The notes: a model not told the origin generated them from the sequence alone. DNA of 64,000 bases from SYOC01 sp964441775 (GCA_964441775.1 CAYTVL010000004.1:186001-250000); one strand, 5' to 3'; positions 45,283-54,708 are shown, numbered from the stretch's first letter. Translations and numbers: made by a program.

Positions 45283-46596
45283 CTACGGCCAAAACATCTT
45301 CTTGGCCGCCTTTTTCAGCTCAGGTTGGAAATCGGGGTGGGCGATGTCGATCAGTGCTTCGGCCCGCTGCCGTTGTGATTTGCCTTGCAGATTCACAATA
45401 CCGAATTCCGTCACTACGTAATCCAGGTACTGCCGTGGCGTCGTCAACGTACTTCCCGGCTCCAGCATCGGCACGATGCGTGACAGTTGTCCCTTTTTCG
45501 CGGTCGAAGGTAACACCATGATCGAGCGTCCGCCTTTGGAGTACATGGCGCCCATCATGAACGTCATCTGCCCGCCAATACCGGAGTACATCTGTGGACC
45601 GATCGACTCAGCCGCAGCCTGCCCCGTCAGGTCAAGCGCGAGCGTGCTATTCACCGCTACCTGATGATTCTGCGCCGCAATGGTCAACAACGAATTGGTG
45701 TGCAGCACGCTATACAATTCGAAGGCTGGATTATTGTTGACAAACGCAAGGTCTGCCGCGCCCACCACCATCGCTGCTACTGCTTTGCCTTGATTCATCG
45801 TCTTATATTTGCCGTTCGCCACCCCGCGTTTCACCAGCTCGACGTGGCTTGCGGTCATGATCTCACTATGAATGCCGAGATCATTCCGTTCCGTGAGAAA
45901 CAATCCGATGGCCTCAGAAATCGCGCCAATGCCCATCTGTACGGTATCGCCGTCGCGAATCAGCGTGGCGGCAAACTCACCGATCACTTCGAGTGCGCCG
46001 TGCTCTTCGTCCGGCGGCGGGTTCGTGCCGACCGGAAATGCTTTGGTTTCTTCCACCAAGTAGTCGATCTCGGAAACATGAATCCAATTATCACCGTGCG
46101 TACGAATGAAAGTGGGATCAACTTCCGCTACAAAACATTTGGCCGTGCGCGCCACGTCTTTGTTGTACCAGAGCGCATTGCCAAAGCTGCAATAGCCTTT
46201 CTCGTCGGGCGGTGACACCACGCCGAAGAAGATATCCGGCTCCCAGGTGTTGGTGCGGCCCTCTTCCAACTGTTTGGCGTACTGTGGATAGTCGAGCGGA
46301 ATAAAATCCACGTAATGCTTCTGCATGCCAGCGCGACAGCCAACGCCCACGTAGTCCACCACACGGTGAAAGGACTGATCATACTCAGGCTCGTTCCAAA
46401 TCGGATGACTGTACAGCGGATAACACTGCAACACGGTCACATCCTGCAACTCGCCGTTTCGTTTCGAGAGCGCGTCAAGAATCGGAATCGGCGGCTTGCC
46501 GATATGCAGGCGCACCAACTGTCCAGATTTCACCAATTTAGCCGCCGCTTCGGCAGTGATAATTTTGTCTTTGTATTGCTGTTGCCAGGGTTCCAT
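45283..46596 (-). CDS. Acetyl-CoA hydrolase/transferase-family CoA-transferase
   Basis: This 437-residue class I CoA-transferase is of the 4-hydroxybutyrate/acetate CoA-transferase type. The likely catalytic glutamate sits in LGIHSEIMTASHVEL (near residue 243). QMGIGAISEAIG and STLALDLTGQAAAE are typical. It moves CoA between short acyl groups. Start after AGGAG. It follows an SDR (8 bases) and an acyl-CoA dehydrogenase, consistent with an acyl-CoA degradation unit. Confidence 0.9.
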   Translation of the reverse strand: MEPWQQQYKDKIITAEAAAKLVKSGQLVRLHIGKPPIPILDALSKRNGELQDVTVLQCYPLYSHPIWNEPEYDQSFHRVVDYVGVGCRAGMQKHYVDFIPLDYPQYAKQLEEGRTNTWEPDIFFGVVSPPDEKGYCSFGNALWYNKDVARTAKCFVAEVDPTFIRTHGDNWIHVSEIDYLVEETKAFPVGTNPPPDEEHGALEVIGEFAATLIRDGDTVQMGIGAISEAIGLFLTERNDLGIHSEIMTASHVELVKRGVANGKYKTMNQGKAVAAMVVGAADLAFVNNNPAFELYSVLHTNSLLTIAAQNHQVAVNSTLALDLTGQAAAESIGPQMYSGIGGQMTFMMGAMYSKGGRSIMVLPSTAKKGQLSRIVPMLEPGSTLTTPRQYLDYVVTEFGIVNLQGKSQRQRAEALIDIAHPDFQPELKKAAKKMFWP

Positions 46597-46604
46597 AACA
46601 TCTC

Positions 46605-47369
46605 CTATCCCACCAAACTATGCCCGCCATCCACAAACAGCGTCGATCCGGTCATAAACGAATTGGCGTCCGAGCAAAGGAAGAGAATCGCCGGTTTGAT
46701 CTCCTCGGTGTTGCCCACTCGCTGCATGGGAATCTTGTCGATCACACTCAGCCCACCTTTGGTCTGCCAGAAGTCATGGTTCATTGGCGTATCGAAATAC
46801 CCAGGGCACAGAGCGTTCACGCGGATGTTGTAGCGCACCCATTCGAGCGCTAGCGTACGCGTAAACGACACGAGCGCACTCTTCGTGGCTCCGTAGGCGG
46901 CCATGTAGCGCGCCACCATTTTGGAAAACAAGGATGACACGTTAATGATGTTGCCTTGTTTGCGCTTGATCATCTCCGCGCCGACATGCTTGGAGCAGAG
47001 CACCGGCCCTTTCAGATTGAGGTTCATGTATCGATCCCACTCGGCTTCTTGCAGGTCGAGGACCGGAGTGGTGCCGCCGATGCCCGCGTTGTTAATCAAG
47101 ATGTCAATTTTGCCAAACTCGGTCATAACTCGCTGTGTCATGGTGATGATATCAGCTTCCTTGGTGACGTCCGCCGCTACGCCGATCACGCGCCGACCGC
47201 TGGCCGCACGAATCTCCTCCGACACCGCGTCCAGATCAGCCTGGGTGCGGCTCACCAGCGCCAAGTCCGCCCCCGCTTCCGCCAACGCACGAGCCATCTT
47301 TTCACCGAGCCCCTTGCTGCCGCCAGTGATCACAGCAGTCTTGCCGGTTAGATCAAAATAGGAATCCAT
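46605..47369 (-). CDS. Short-chain dehydrogenase/reductase (SDR)
   Basis: This 254-residue classical SDR has cofactor motif TGGSKGLG (about 15-22), the NNAG strand NNAGIGG, and the catalytic YGATK. The start at 47369 is supported by AGAGGA; the open frame upstream adds 24 residues covering an intergenic repeat. It lies between the acyl-CoA dehydrogenase and the CoA-transferase, suggesting a 3-hydroxyacyl-CoA or similar dehydrogenase step. Confidence 0.88.
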   Translation of the reverse strand: MDSYFDLTGKTAVITGGSKGLGEKMARALAEAGADLALVSRTQADLDAVSEEIRAASGRRVIGVAADVTKEADIITMTQRVMTEFGKIDILINNAGIGGTTPVLDLQEAEWDRYMNLNLKGPVLCSKHVGAEMIKRKQGNIINVSSLFSKMVARYMAAYGATKSALVSFTRTLALEWVRYNIRVNALCPGYFDTPMNHDFWQTKGGLSVIDKIPMQRVGNTEEIKPAILFLCSDANSFMTGSTLFVDGGHSLVG

Positions 47370-47408
47370 TCTCGCTATCCTCTTTCCCCATGGCCTTTGA
47401 CCGTTAAA

Positions 47409-47436
47409 TCTTGAAACGTTGAACCTTGAACGAATT
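47409..47436. repeat. Short TTGAAACGTTGAACC-type repeat
   Basis: This stretch in the gap after the acyl-CoA dehydrogenase stop shares TTGAACCTTGAACG with 1703-1733. No other feature is seen in the 65-bp gap. Confidence 0.5.
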
Positions 47437-48583
47437 AGCATCCTAGCTGTCTTGCAATCACCATCCGCTGCACTTCACTCGTTCCCTCACCGATCGTGAG
47501 AATCTTGGAGTCCAGATAGAAGCGCGACACCGGGTACTCGCGCGTATAGCCGTAGCCGCCATGAATCTGCACCGCTTCTTCAGACGTTTTCACAGCAATC
47601 TCTGACGAGGCCAGTTTCGCCATCGCCGCTTCGGTAGCGAACGGTTTGCCTTGGTCGCGCAGCCACGCGGCACGGTAAACCATCAACTTGGCCATTTCCA
47701 CTTGCGTGGCCATATCGGCCAGTTTGAACTGGATCGCCTGGTGTGACGCCAGCGGCTTCCCAAAGGTCTTGCGTTCGAGAGCATATTTCACCGACATCTC
47801 CAGACACGCTTCGGCCAACGACAGCCCCAATGTCGCCACGGAAATGCGTCCACATTCTAAAGTCTTCAGAAACGCGCGAAAGCCGCCGCCTTCTTGGCCC
47901 AACAAATTTTCGCGCGGCACACGCACATTGTCAAAAATCTGCTCACGAGTATCGACGCCGTGCCAGCCGATCTTTTTGTAGCGCCGTCCCACCATGTAGC
48001 CCGGAACGCCATGTGGAATGATGATGGCGCTGTATTTCTTCTTGCCATCGTCCGTTTTACCGCTGGTGGTCAGCGCCACCAGGCCATAGCTGATCGGGGT
48101 GCCGGCATTAGAGATAAAACATTTCGTGCCGTTCACTACCCACTCGTCGCCATCCAGATACGAAGTCGTTTGGATATTTGCGGCGTCGGACCCGGCCTGG
48201 GGTTCCGTCAAGCCGAACGCACCTAAGCGTTCCCCGCGCGCCAGCGGGGCCAGCCATTTGTGTTTCTGTTCTTCTGTGCCGAAGTGAAGAAACGGCAACG
48301 ACCCAATCGTCAGATGGGCCTGTAAGGTCGTCGCCACTGACTGGTCCACTTTGCCAATCTCTTCTAGCGCCGCCACCATCGCCATCGTGCCGGCCCCAGA
48401 GCCGCCGTACTCCTCGGGAATCAGCATACCCATGAGGTTGAGGTCCGCCATTTTGTGAAACACCTCGACCGGGAAATACTCGGCGTCGAACCACTCGTCC
48501 GCGTAGGGCGCGATCTCCTTGCGCGCAAAATCGCGGCAGAGATCCTTGAGCATCAATTGCTCGGCAGTCAGCTCAAAATCCAT
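47435..48583 (-). CDS. Acyl-CoA dehydrogenase
   Basis: This 382-residue FAD flavoenzyme oxidises acyl-CoA to enoyl-CoA. FGLTEPQAGSDAANI, WVVNGTKCFISNA and the C-terminal VQIHGGYGYTREYPVSRFY and GEGTSEVQ (about 364-371, with the catalytic-base position) are all present. Length is normal. AAGGTG precedes the start. It is the first gene of the unit with the SDR and CoA-transferase and diverges from ATPase D. Confidence 0.94.
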   Translation of the reverse strand: MDFELTAEQLMLKDLCRDFARKEIAPYADEWFDAEYFPVEVFHKMADLNLMGMLIPEEYGGSGAGTMAMVAALEEIGKVDQSVATTLQAHLTIGSLPFLHFGTEEQKHKWLAPLARGERLGAFGLTEPQAGSDAANIQTTSYLDGDEWVVNGTKCFISNAGTPISYGLVALTTSGKTDDGKKKYSAIIIPHGVPGYMVGRRYKKIGWHGVDTREQIFDNVRVPRENLLGQEGGGFRAFLKTLECGRISVATLGLSLAEACLEMSVKYALERKTFGKPLASHQAIQFKLADMATQVEMAKLMVYRAAWLRDQGKPFATEAAMAKLASSEIAVKTSEEAVQIHGGYGYTREYPVSRFYLDSKILTIGEGTSEVQRMVIARQLGC

Positions 48584-48735
48584 GCGGTTTCACCTTCCTA
48601 AATATGCAAGCGGCATCTTTCCTCCCAGTCCTCAGAAAGTCAAGGCGAACGATCGTTTATCAAGCGGCGTGGATGAAGCGGTCCCCACAAAGGAAGCGGC
48701 GGAAGCCTTGTCCAAACACAGTAAGGGGCGTAAAG

Positions 48736-51700
48736 ATGAACCCATCCTCTTCGAAAGAACGCCGTATGAAATTCTCTGAAGTCGTTGAACAAGCCAGCGA
48801 CCTCTTGCAACGGAAAGGGCGGATATCGTATCGCGCGCTCCAACGGGAGTTTGCCTTGGATGACAACGCGTTGGAGGACTTGAAGCTCGAACTCATTGAA
48901 GTTGAAGAGCGAGCCGTAGATAAAGACGGCAAGATGCTGGTATGGACGGGTGACAACCGTCTAGAGTCTAGTGTCCAGAGTCTAGAGTCGAAACAGCGGA
49001 AGGGAATTGTGACTGGTCTGACCCTAGACCCTAGACTGAGAGACTCTAGACCGGACGCCGCCGAGAGACGGCAGTTGACCGTCATGTTCTGTGATCTGGT
49101 AGGCTCTACAGCGTTATCGGCTCAACTCGATCCCGAAGACTATCATGCGGTCGTGCAAGCGTACCACCAGACCTGCGATGCGGTGATTCAACGCTATGAC
49201 GGCTTCGTGCCCCAGCATCTAGGTGATGGAGTACTCGTCTACTTTGGCTATCCCACCGCGCATGAAGATGAGGCGGCGCGTGCGGTACGAACCGCGTTGG
49301 AGATCGTGGCGGGACTTCAGTCTCTCAATGCGAGGCTGAAGCCCGCCCTCAGAGCGCACTTACTGCACCCCATCCAAGTACGCATCGGTATTCACACGGG
49401 GCTCGTCGTCATCGGCGAAATCGGCAGCAGCGAGAAGCGGGAGATGTTGGCATTGGGGGAGACCCCAAACCTGGCGGCGCGCCTGCAAGGATTAGCGGAG
49501 CCCGACACAGTGGTGATCAGCGCCGCCACACAGCACCTCGTGCCGGGCTTGTTCGAGTACCAGGATCTGGGGCCGCAAGAGTTAAAAGGTCTGTCCACGC
49601 CAGTGGCGGTATATCGCATTGTCGGGGAGAGTAGCGCGCAGAGTCGCTTTGAAGCGGCGATGCAAAAGGGATTGACGCCGCTCGTGGGCCGCGAGCATGA
49701 AGTGGGACTGTTACAGGAGCGCTGGACGCAGGCCAAGCAGGGCGCAGGGCAGGTCGTCCTGCTCAGTGGCGAGCCCGGCATTGGCAAATCGCGGCTTGTG
49801 CAGGAACTCAAAGAGCAGCTTGCGCAGGAAGGGGCAATCCACATTGAGTTTCATTGCTCGCCCTATCACCAGAACAGCGCGCTCTATCCGATCATTGAGC
49901 ATCTGCAACACCTGCTGCAGTTTACGCGCGAGGATGCTCCCGCCGCCAAACTGGAGAAACTCCAGCGCACGCTCAGTCAGTATCGCTTTCCACAGGCTGA
50001 TACCTTCCCCCTATTGGCGGCTCTGTTATCGCTTCCACACCCTGAAGGCTCCCCGCCGATCACAGCGAGTCCCCAGAAACAAAAGGAGAAGACACAGGCC
50101 GCTCTTGTGGCGTGGCTGGTCGAAGAGGCGGAACACCGACCTGTCTACACTATCTGGGAAGACCTACACTGGGCCGATCCTTCTACTTTGGAACTACTGA
50201 CTCTTTTCCTGGATCAAGCGCCCACGATGCGATCCCTGGCGCTGCTGACCTTTCGCCCTGAGTTCACCTCGCCCTGGGGCGCGCGCTCGTACCTGACGCA
50301 ACTGACGCTCAACCGCTTGGGGTACAGTCAGGTTGAAGCGATGATCGCACAGGTAGCGGCAAGCAAGCCTTTGCCTCCTGAGGTCGTCGAGCAGATTCGG
50401 CTCAAGACCGATGGTGTGCCGTTGTTTGTCGAGGAGTTGACGAAGATGGTGGTAGAAACCATCGGGGCACAGCCGGGATTATCTTCGTTTCAACTAGGCG
50501 TTCCGTCCACTCTACAAGACGCGTTGATGGCGCGGCTTGATCGTTTGGGGTCAACTAAAGAGATTGCCCAACTAGGCGCAACGATAGGGCGAGAGTTTAG
50601 CTATGAACTGCTTCACGTCGTATCTCTGCTCGATGAAGAGAGATTACAGCAGGAGCTGCAGCAGTTGGTGGAGGCGGAGCTAGTGTATCAGCGGGGGCTG
50701 GCGCCACAGGCGACCTATCTCTTCAAGCATGCGCTCATTCAGGACACGGCCTATCAATCCTTGCTCAAGAGCCGCCGCCAGCAGCTCCACCAGCAGATTG
50801 CCCAGGTGCTCACGGATCGTTTTCCCGAGACCGTCGAGACCCGGCCGGAATTACTCGCTCATCACTACACGGAGGCAGGCCTCATCGCGCAGGCGATTCC
50901 CTATTGGCAGCAGGCCGGGCAGAGAGCGAGCCAGCGTGGGGCCAACGCCGAAGCGGTCAGTCATCTCACCACTGGCCTGGAGCTGCTGCAGACCTTACCC
51001 GATACACCTGCCCGCGCGCAGCAGGAACTCAACTTACAGCTGGCTCTGGGTGCATTGCATACTGCGACCAAAGGTTTTGCCGCTCCAGAGGTCGAACACG
51101 CCTACCGCCGTGCGCGGACGCTCTGCGAGCAGATAGGAGACCGGAGGCAAGTCTTCCCAGCGCTCCGCGGCTTGACGCTTTATTATTCCATGCGGCTTGA
51201 GCACCAGACGGCGTGCGTGCTGGCAGACCAGATGCTCGCCATCGCGCAAGAGGCACAAGACTCAGGCCTGCTCATGGAAGCGTACCATAGGCAGGGCGCC
51301 ACGCGGTTGTGGATTGGTGAGTTCCTGGCGGCACGCGCCCATCTGGAACAAGCCATCGCACTTTATGACCCCCAGCGGCACCGTGACCATGCCCTCCGTT
51401 ATGGAGCTGACCCAGGAGTTGCCTGTCGGCTGCTCGCCCACCAGGTCTTGTGGATATTGGGCTATCCAGACCAAGCGCTCAGGCGCGCCCAAGAGGCCCT
51501 CGAACTTGCCCTGGAATTCTCTCATGTCAACACGTTGGGATATGGATTGGCCTGCCTGCCCCATGTCCATTACGTCCGTGGCGAATGGCAGGCTGCCGAA
51601 GCGCGAGCCGAGGCCTGCGTGAACTTTGCGACTGAGGCTGGCCTGCCGTACTTCGTGGCACAGATGACGATCTTTTGGGGCGCAGCGCTTGCCAAGCAAG

Positions 51701-52269
51701 GACACTATCAAGAGGGCATTGCTAAAATGCGACAGGGACTGGCCGCTCAGCGCGCCACCGGCGGGCAAGGGCTGCAGCAACTGTGGTTGGCCTTGCAAGT
51801 GGAAGCGTATATCGAGACAGGACAGTTCGAGGAGGGCTGGACCACCCTAAAAGAAGCGTTGACGGTTCGCCCCACGTACGGCGAACGGTACTGGGAGGCC
51901 GACTTGTATCGGCTCAAAGGCGAACTGATGCTTCAGCAAGAAAATCAAAAATCAAAAGCCTGTCCTGAGCGTAGTCGAAGGGGCAAAAGTCAAAAATCAA
52001 AAATAAAAACTGAACTCCGACACCTGACGCCTAATGCCCAAGTTGCAGCCGAGGCCTGTTTTCAGCAAGCGATTGAGACCGCCCGCGAACTGAGTGCGAA
52101 ATCCTTTGAACTGCGCGCCGCCACGAGCCTCGCCCGTCTGTGGCAACAACAAGGGAAAACAGCCGAAGCCCGGCAAATGCTTGCTGATGTTTACAACTGG
52201 TTCACCGAAGGCTTCGATACGAAAGATTTACAAGAGGCGAAGGTGCTGCTGGAGGAATTGAGTCATTGA
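48736..52269 (+). CDS. Signalling ATPase D: class III nucleotidyl cyclase + AAA/STAND ATPase + TPR
   Basis: This is a protein of about 1177 residues, the closest paralog of A, with the same N-terminal domain (about 11-71). The cyclase domain keeps both metal aspartates (FCDLVGST, HLGDG) and NLAAR, then comes Walker A GEPGIGKS (about 345), EDLHWADPS, TPRs and the ending YNWFTEGFDTKDLQEAK. ATG 48736 (AAGGGG upstream) and ATG 48766 are possible starts. The linker is made of the CTAGACTC-type repeat. Near the C-terminus the PERSRR element is inserted, as in E. Bases 49141-49200 match the complement of 7501-7560 at 57 of 60 positions. Confidence 0.88.
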   Translation: MNPSSSKERRMKFSEVVEQASDLLQRKGRISYRALQREFALDDNALEDLKLELIEVEERAVDKDGKMLVWTGDNRLESSVQSLESKQRKGIVTGLTLDPRLRDSRPDAAERRQLTVMFCDLVGSTALSAQLDPEDYHAVVQAYHQTCDAVIQRYDGFVPQHLGDGVLVYFGYPTAHEDEAARAVRTALEIVAGLQSLNARLKPALRAHLLHPIQVRIGIHTGLVVIGEIGSSEKREMLALGETPNLAARLQGLAEPDTVVISAATQHLVPGLFEYQDLGPQELKGLSTPVAVYRIVGESSAQSRFEAAMQKGLTPLVGREHEVGLLQERWTQAKQGAGQVVLLSGEPGIGKSRLVQELKEQLAQEGAIHIEFHCSPYHQNSALYPIIEHLQHLLQFTREDAPAAKLEKLQRTLSQYRFPQADTFPLLAALLSLPHPEGSPPITASPQKQKEKTQAALVAWLVEEAEHRPVYTIWEDLHWADPSTLELLTLFLDQAPTMRSLALLTFRPEFTSPWGARSYLTQLTLNRLGYSQVEAMIAQVAASKPLPPEVVEQIRLKTDGVPLFVEELTKMVVETIGAQPGLSSFQLGVPSTLQDALMARLDRLGSTKEIAQLGATIGREFSYELLHVVSLLDEERLQQELQQLVEAELVYQRGLAPQATYLFKHALIQDTAYQSLLKSRRQQLHQQIAQVLTDRFPETVETRPELLAHHYTEAGLIAQAIPYWQQAGQRASQRGANAEAVSHLTTGLELLQTLPDTPARAQQELNLQLALGALHTATKGFAAPEVEHAYRRARTLCEQIGDRRQVFPALRGLTLYYSMRLEHQTACVLADQMLAIAQEAQDSGLLMEAYHRQGATRLWIGEFLAARAHLEQAIALYDPQRHRDHALRYGADPGVACRLLAHQVLWILGYPDQALRRAQEALELALEFSHVNTLGYGLACLPHVHYVRGEWQAAEARAEACVNFATEAGLPYFVAQMTIFWGAALAKQGHYQEGIAKMRQGLAAQRATGGQGLQQLWLALQVEAYIETGQFEEGWTTLKEALTVRPTYGERYWEADLYRLKGELMLQQENQKSKACPERSRRGKSQKSKIKTELRHLTPNAQVAAEACFQQAIETARELSAKSFELRAATSLARLWQQQGKTAEARQMLADVYNWFTEGFDTKDLQEAKVLLEELSH
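48959..49052. repeat. GTCTAGAGTCTAGTGTCCAG-type repeats in linker of gene D
   Basis: Several 7-8-base units (GTCTAGA, ACCCTAG) sit in two blocks and code for LESSVQSLESK and LDPRLRDSRPD, between the N-terminal domain and the cyclase. Confidence 0.6.
51958..51983. repeat. PERSRR coding repeat in gene D
   Basis: The element CTGTCCTGAGCGTAGTCGAA and its ends encode ACPERSRRG inside the Lys-rich spacer. The same element at the same protein position is in gene E (62081-62106) but not in A or B. Confidence 0.75.
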
Positions 52270-52354
52270 GTCGTTCAAGAGTTGCCCAAGGAGGGTGTAC
52301 TGGTATAAAGCTCGTACAGAAGCGCACCTGATCAAGCAAGCAAAGGAGGACATC

Positions 52355-52777
52355 ATGGCCGACACGTTTACCAAACAGAGCATTTCGCACGAAACGGCGC
52401 AGAAGATGGTCGCCGCAGCCGTCGCCAAGGCGACAGAGCTCGGCATCCCGCAAGTGGTCGCCGTGCTCGATGAAAGCGGGCTTCTCAAAGCGTTCTGTCG
52501 TATGGATGGCGCGGCGCTCGTCAGCACGGAAGTCGCACAGAACAAAGCCTACACGGCGCTCTTCGGCATGCCTTCAGGCGAGTTTTACAACTTTATTAAA
52601 GACGACCCGGCCCTCCTTGCCGGGGTCCCTCATATTCCGCGCATTGCTATTTTCGGCGGCGGCCTGCCCATTCGAATCGGCGACCGAGTCATCGGAGGGA
52701 TTGGCGTCAGCGGCGGTTCGGTCGAACAAGACGTCGCCTGCGCGCAAGCTGGGTTGGATACAATCAAAGGCTCCTAA
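52355..52777 (+). CDS. GlcG/HbpS-family heme-binding-like protein
   Basis: This 140-residue GlcG/HbpS-fold protein starts at 52355 after AAAGGAGGA. It contains VAVLDESGLLKAFCRMDGA and IGDRVIGGIGVSGGSVEQD, characteristic of the family. Members bind heme or other small molecules or accompany glycolate/diol oxidation; they are often found as single genes. It follows ATPase D on the same strand (85 bases). Confidence 0.85.
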   Translation: MADTFTKQSISHETAQKMVAAAVAKATELGIPQVVAVLDESGLLKAFCRMDGAALVSTEVAQNKAYTALFGMPSGEFYNFIKDDPALLAGVPHIPRIAIFGGGLPIRIGDRVIGGIGVSGGSVEQDVACAQAGLDTIKGS

Positions 52778-52845
52778 AAGACACTCACGTCAACACAGAC
52801 AAGGAGGGGAACATCATACATACGATGAGGCGAGCGCTGCAGCTG

Positions 52846-53283
52846 TCAAGCAATCGAAAGAGGACATAGCACGAAACGCTCTTTATAGGCGGCGTCACGC
52901 AGGCGGTTATCAAAGGATACAAATTGATAATCCGCAGCGTCTCGCTGCCGCCATTGCAGAGCAGCGGCAAGTTGCAACGCATCTGCGGCCCGTAAAGGAT
53001 GCACGGCTAGCATTCGTTCGGCAGTGTTGCGCACCGCTTCGCCAGGAAGAATCTCGATCCAAGACTGTGTTAACGAATCAAGCACTTGACGAGCCTGCCG
53101 CTCTCCAGAGGCGTTCAGGTTTCCCTCTCTCATTTGCCGCATCAAAGCAGAAAGACATTCAACCCGAGTTCCCCACCACACCACGCAAGCCGGATCATTC
53201 ACAAGCAGCGATCTGACCTCAGCCGAGGTCGGCTCCTGCACACAGAGGGGAACGATGGCTGACGTATCCCAGAATTTCACCAA
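52846..53283 (-). CDS. vapC: PIN-domain toxin (VapC-type ribonuclease)
   Basis: This 145-residue PIN-domain RNase is likely a toxin that cuts RNA. The acidic residues D6 (WDTSAIV), E42 (RVECLSA), D101 (RAADALQ) and D125 (SFDNRLRD) form the metal site. Its start overlaps the antitoxin stop by 7 bases. A stretch after its stop (52800-52866) resembles the leader of the GlcG-like gene, as if the module landed there. Confidence 0.85.
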   Translation of the reverse strand: MVKFWDTSAIVPLCVQEPTSAEVRSLLVNDPACVVWWGTRVECLSALMRQMREGNLNASGERQARQVLDSLTQSWIEILPGEAVRNTAERMLAVHPLRAADALQLAAALQWRQRDAADYQFVSFDNRLRDAAYKERFVLCPLSIA

Positions 53284-53567
53284 CCTTCCTCTCTTTCTTG
53301 GAGCACCGATTTACGCACTAGTCCTTTGGGATCTTTGGGGCGCGGCAACACCCAGAAATTTTTGGGAAGTTTGCCAGCGCCTCGTCGGAGCAATCCTCGC
53401 TTCTCCATTTCGATCAATTGCTCAGACAGTAGGTCTGAGGGAGCCATCGGACACAGTTTGGCGATCGGCAGACCGCGCTCCGTCACGATTACCTCCTCTC
53501 CAGCTTTGACGCTTTTGAGATAAGCGCTCAGTGAGGCTTTCAGTTGCGAGACTGAGGTTGTTTTCAT
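53277..53567 (-). CDS. vapB: Antitoxin of the Phd/YefM-VapB type
   Basis: This 96-residue antitoxin has the Phd/YefM N-terminal DNA-binding domain (TTSVSQLKASLSAYLKSV, then VIVTERGLPIAKL) and a C-terminal part, rich in Arg/Lys/Pro, which would wrap the toxin. AAAGGA precedes the start. It comes before vapC with overlap, the usual order, and probably represses its own promoter (53600-53628). Confidence 0.85.
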   Translation of the reverse strand: MKTTSVSQLKASLSAYLKSVKAGEEVIVTERGLPIAKLCPMAPSDLLSEQLIEMEKRGLLRRGAGKLPKNFWVLPRPKDPKGLVRKSVLQEREEGW

Positions 53568-53599
53568 TGAGAGTCCTTTCTAGCCAAGGGGAGATGACT

Positions 53600-53628
53600 A
53601 TTATGGTCAGTTAAAAAGTTCCGAGCAA
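53600..53628 (-). promoter_or_regulatory. Predicted promoter of the vapBC-like pair
   Basis: On the minus strand TTGCTC (53628-53623) and CATAAT (53605-53600) are spaced by 17 bases; the antitoxin start is at 53567. Confidence 0.4.
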
Positions 53629-53726
53629 GTGAGTGCTCTTAGCAAAAAAAGATTGTTCTTGTATCTTACTGCTTTCGCTGATAGCTCACTCCTGAGAGCT
53701 GCTGTGAAGAAAAACAGGAGGAAACG

Positions 53727-54671
53727 ATGGCTCGACCGATCCAATTCGCGTTATTCCAACCCCAAGCCGGACTCACCTTCCCGTTGATCAAAGAACGCGC
53801 CCAGGCGGCGGAGGAACTAGGGTTTCATTCGATTTGGTTCCCCGACCACATGTGGGTGCGCGGCATGCCGCAAGTGGATTATCTGGAAAGCTGGACTCTG
53901 ATGACTGGCGTGGCTGCTGCAACGACGAAACTGCGCGTCGGCGGTTTGGTGCTATGCAATTCGTACCGCAACCCAGCCTTCCTGGCCAAGATGCTCGCTA
54001 CGCTGGATAACGTCAGCAACGGACGTGTCGAGATCGGTCTGGGCGCGGGTTGGATGGATGAAGAGTACAAAGCCTACGGATACGAATTTGGCTCGGGCGG
54101 TCAGCGCGCCACCCAGCTCAAGGAGGGTGTCGAGATCCTCAAAAAGATGTTTACTGAAGAGAAACCGTCGTACCAGGGCAAATACTACAAGATCGAAGAG
54201 GCCTACAATAACCCTAAGCCCGTGCAGAAGCCCTACCCGCCCATCACTATCGGCGCCGTGGCCGAACAGAAGATGCTCAAGATCGTGGCGCAGCACGCCG
54301 ACTGGTGGAACTGCCCGGCAGCGGTGGCGCATCGCGTGGATAAGAAGTGGGCGGTGATTGTGGAGAACTGCAAAGCCATTGGCCGCAACCCGGACGAGAT
54401 CGGCGTTTCCGAGCAAGTGGTCGCCGTGCTCGGCAAAGACAAAGCCGACTTCGAGAACAAGTATCCAATGGCAAAGAAGACCTTGGGACGATTAGCGGAC
54501 CTCGACAAAACCTCGCTGCGTGGCGACCCGGACGGCTTCATTCAGTCCGTCAAAGACAAAAACGCCAAAGGCGTCAGCCTGTTCTGCATGGTGTTTAGCG
54601 ACATTGCGCAGGACGATTTTCTGGCGACGCTGCAACTGTTCCACAAAGAAGTGATGCCGGCGTTTCGGTAG
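53727..54671 (+). CDS. LLM-class (luciferase-like) F420-dependent oxidoreductase (copy 1)
   Basis: This 314-residue TIM-barrel flavin/F420 enzyme has SIWFPDHMWV and SNGRVEIGLGAGWMDEEY, typical of F420-dependent LLM enzymes. Such proteins reduce or oxidise a wide range of compounds with reduced deazaflavin. AGGAGG precedes the start. It is divergent from vapBC and followed by a hydratase pair on the same strand. Confidence 0.88.
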   Translation: MARPIQFALFQPQAGLTFPLIKERAQAAEELGFHSIWFPDHMWVRGMPQVDYLESWTLMTGVAAATTKLRVGGLVLCNSYRNPAFLAKMLATLDNVSNGRVEIGLGAGWMDEEYKAYGYEFGSGGQRATQLKEGVEILKKMFTEEKPSYQGKYYKIEEAYNNPKPVQKPYPPITIGAVAEQKMLKIVAQHADWWNCPAAVAHRVDKKWAVIVENCKAIGRNPDEIGVSEQVVAVLGKDKADFENKYPMAKKTLGRLADLDKTSLRGDPDGFIQSVKDKNAKGVSLFCMVFSDIAQDDFLATLQLFHKEVMPAFR

Positions 54672-54708
54672 GCTCTTCCCCCCTTGGTATCCTGCGGGGA
54701 GGTATTCA

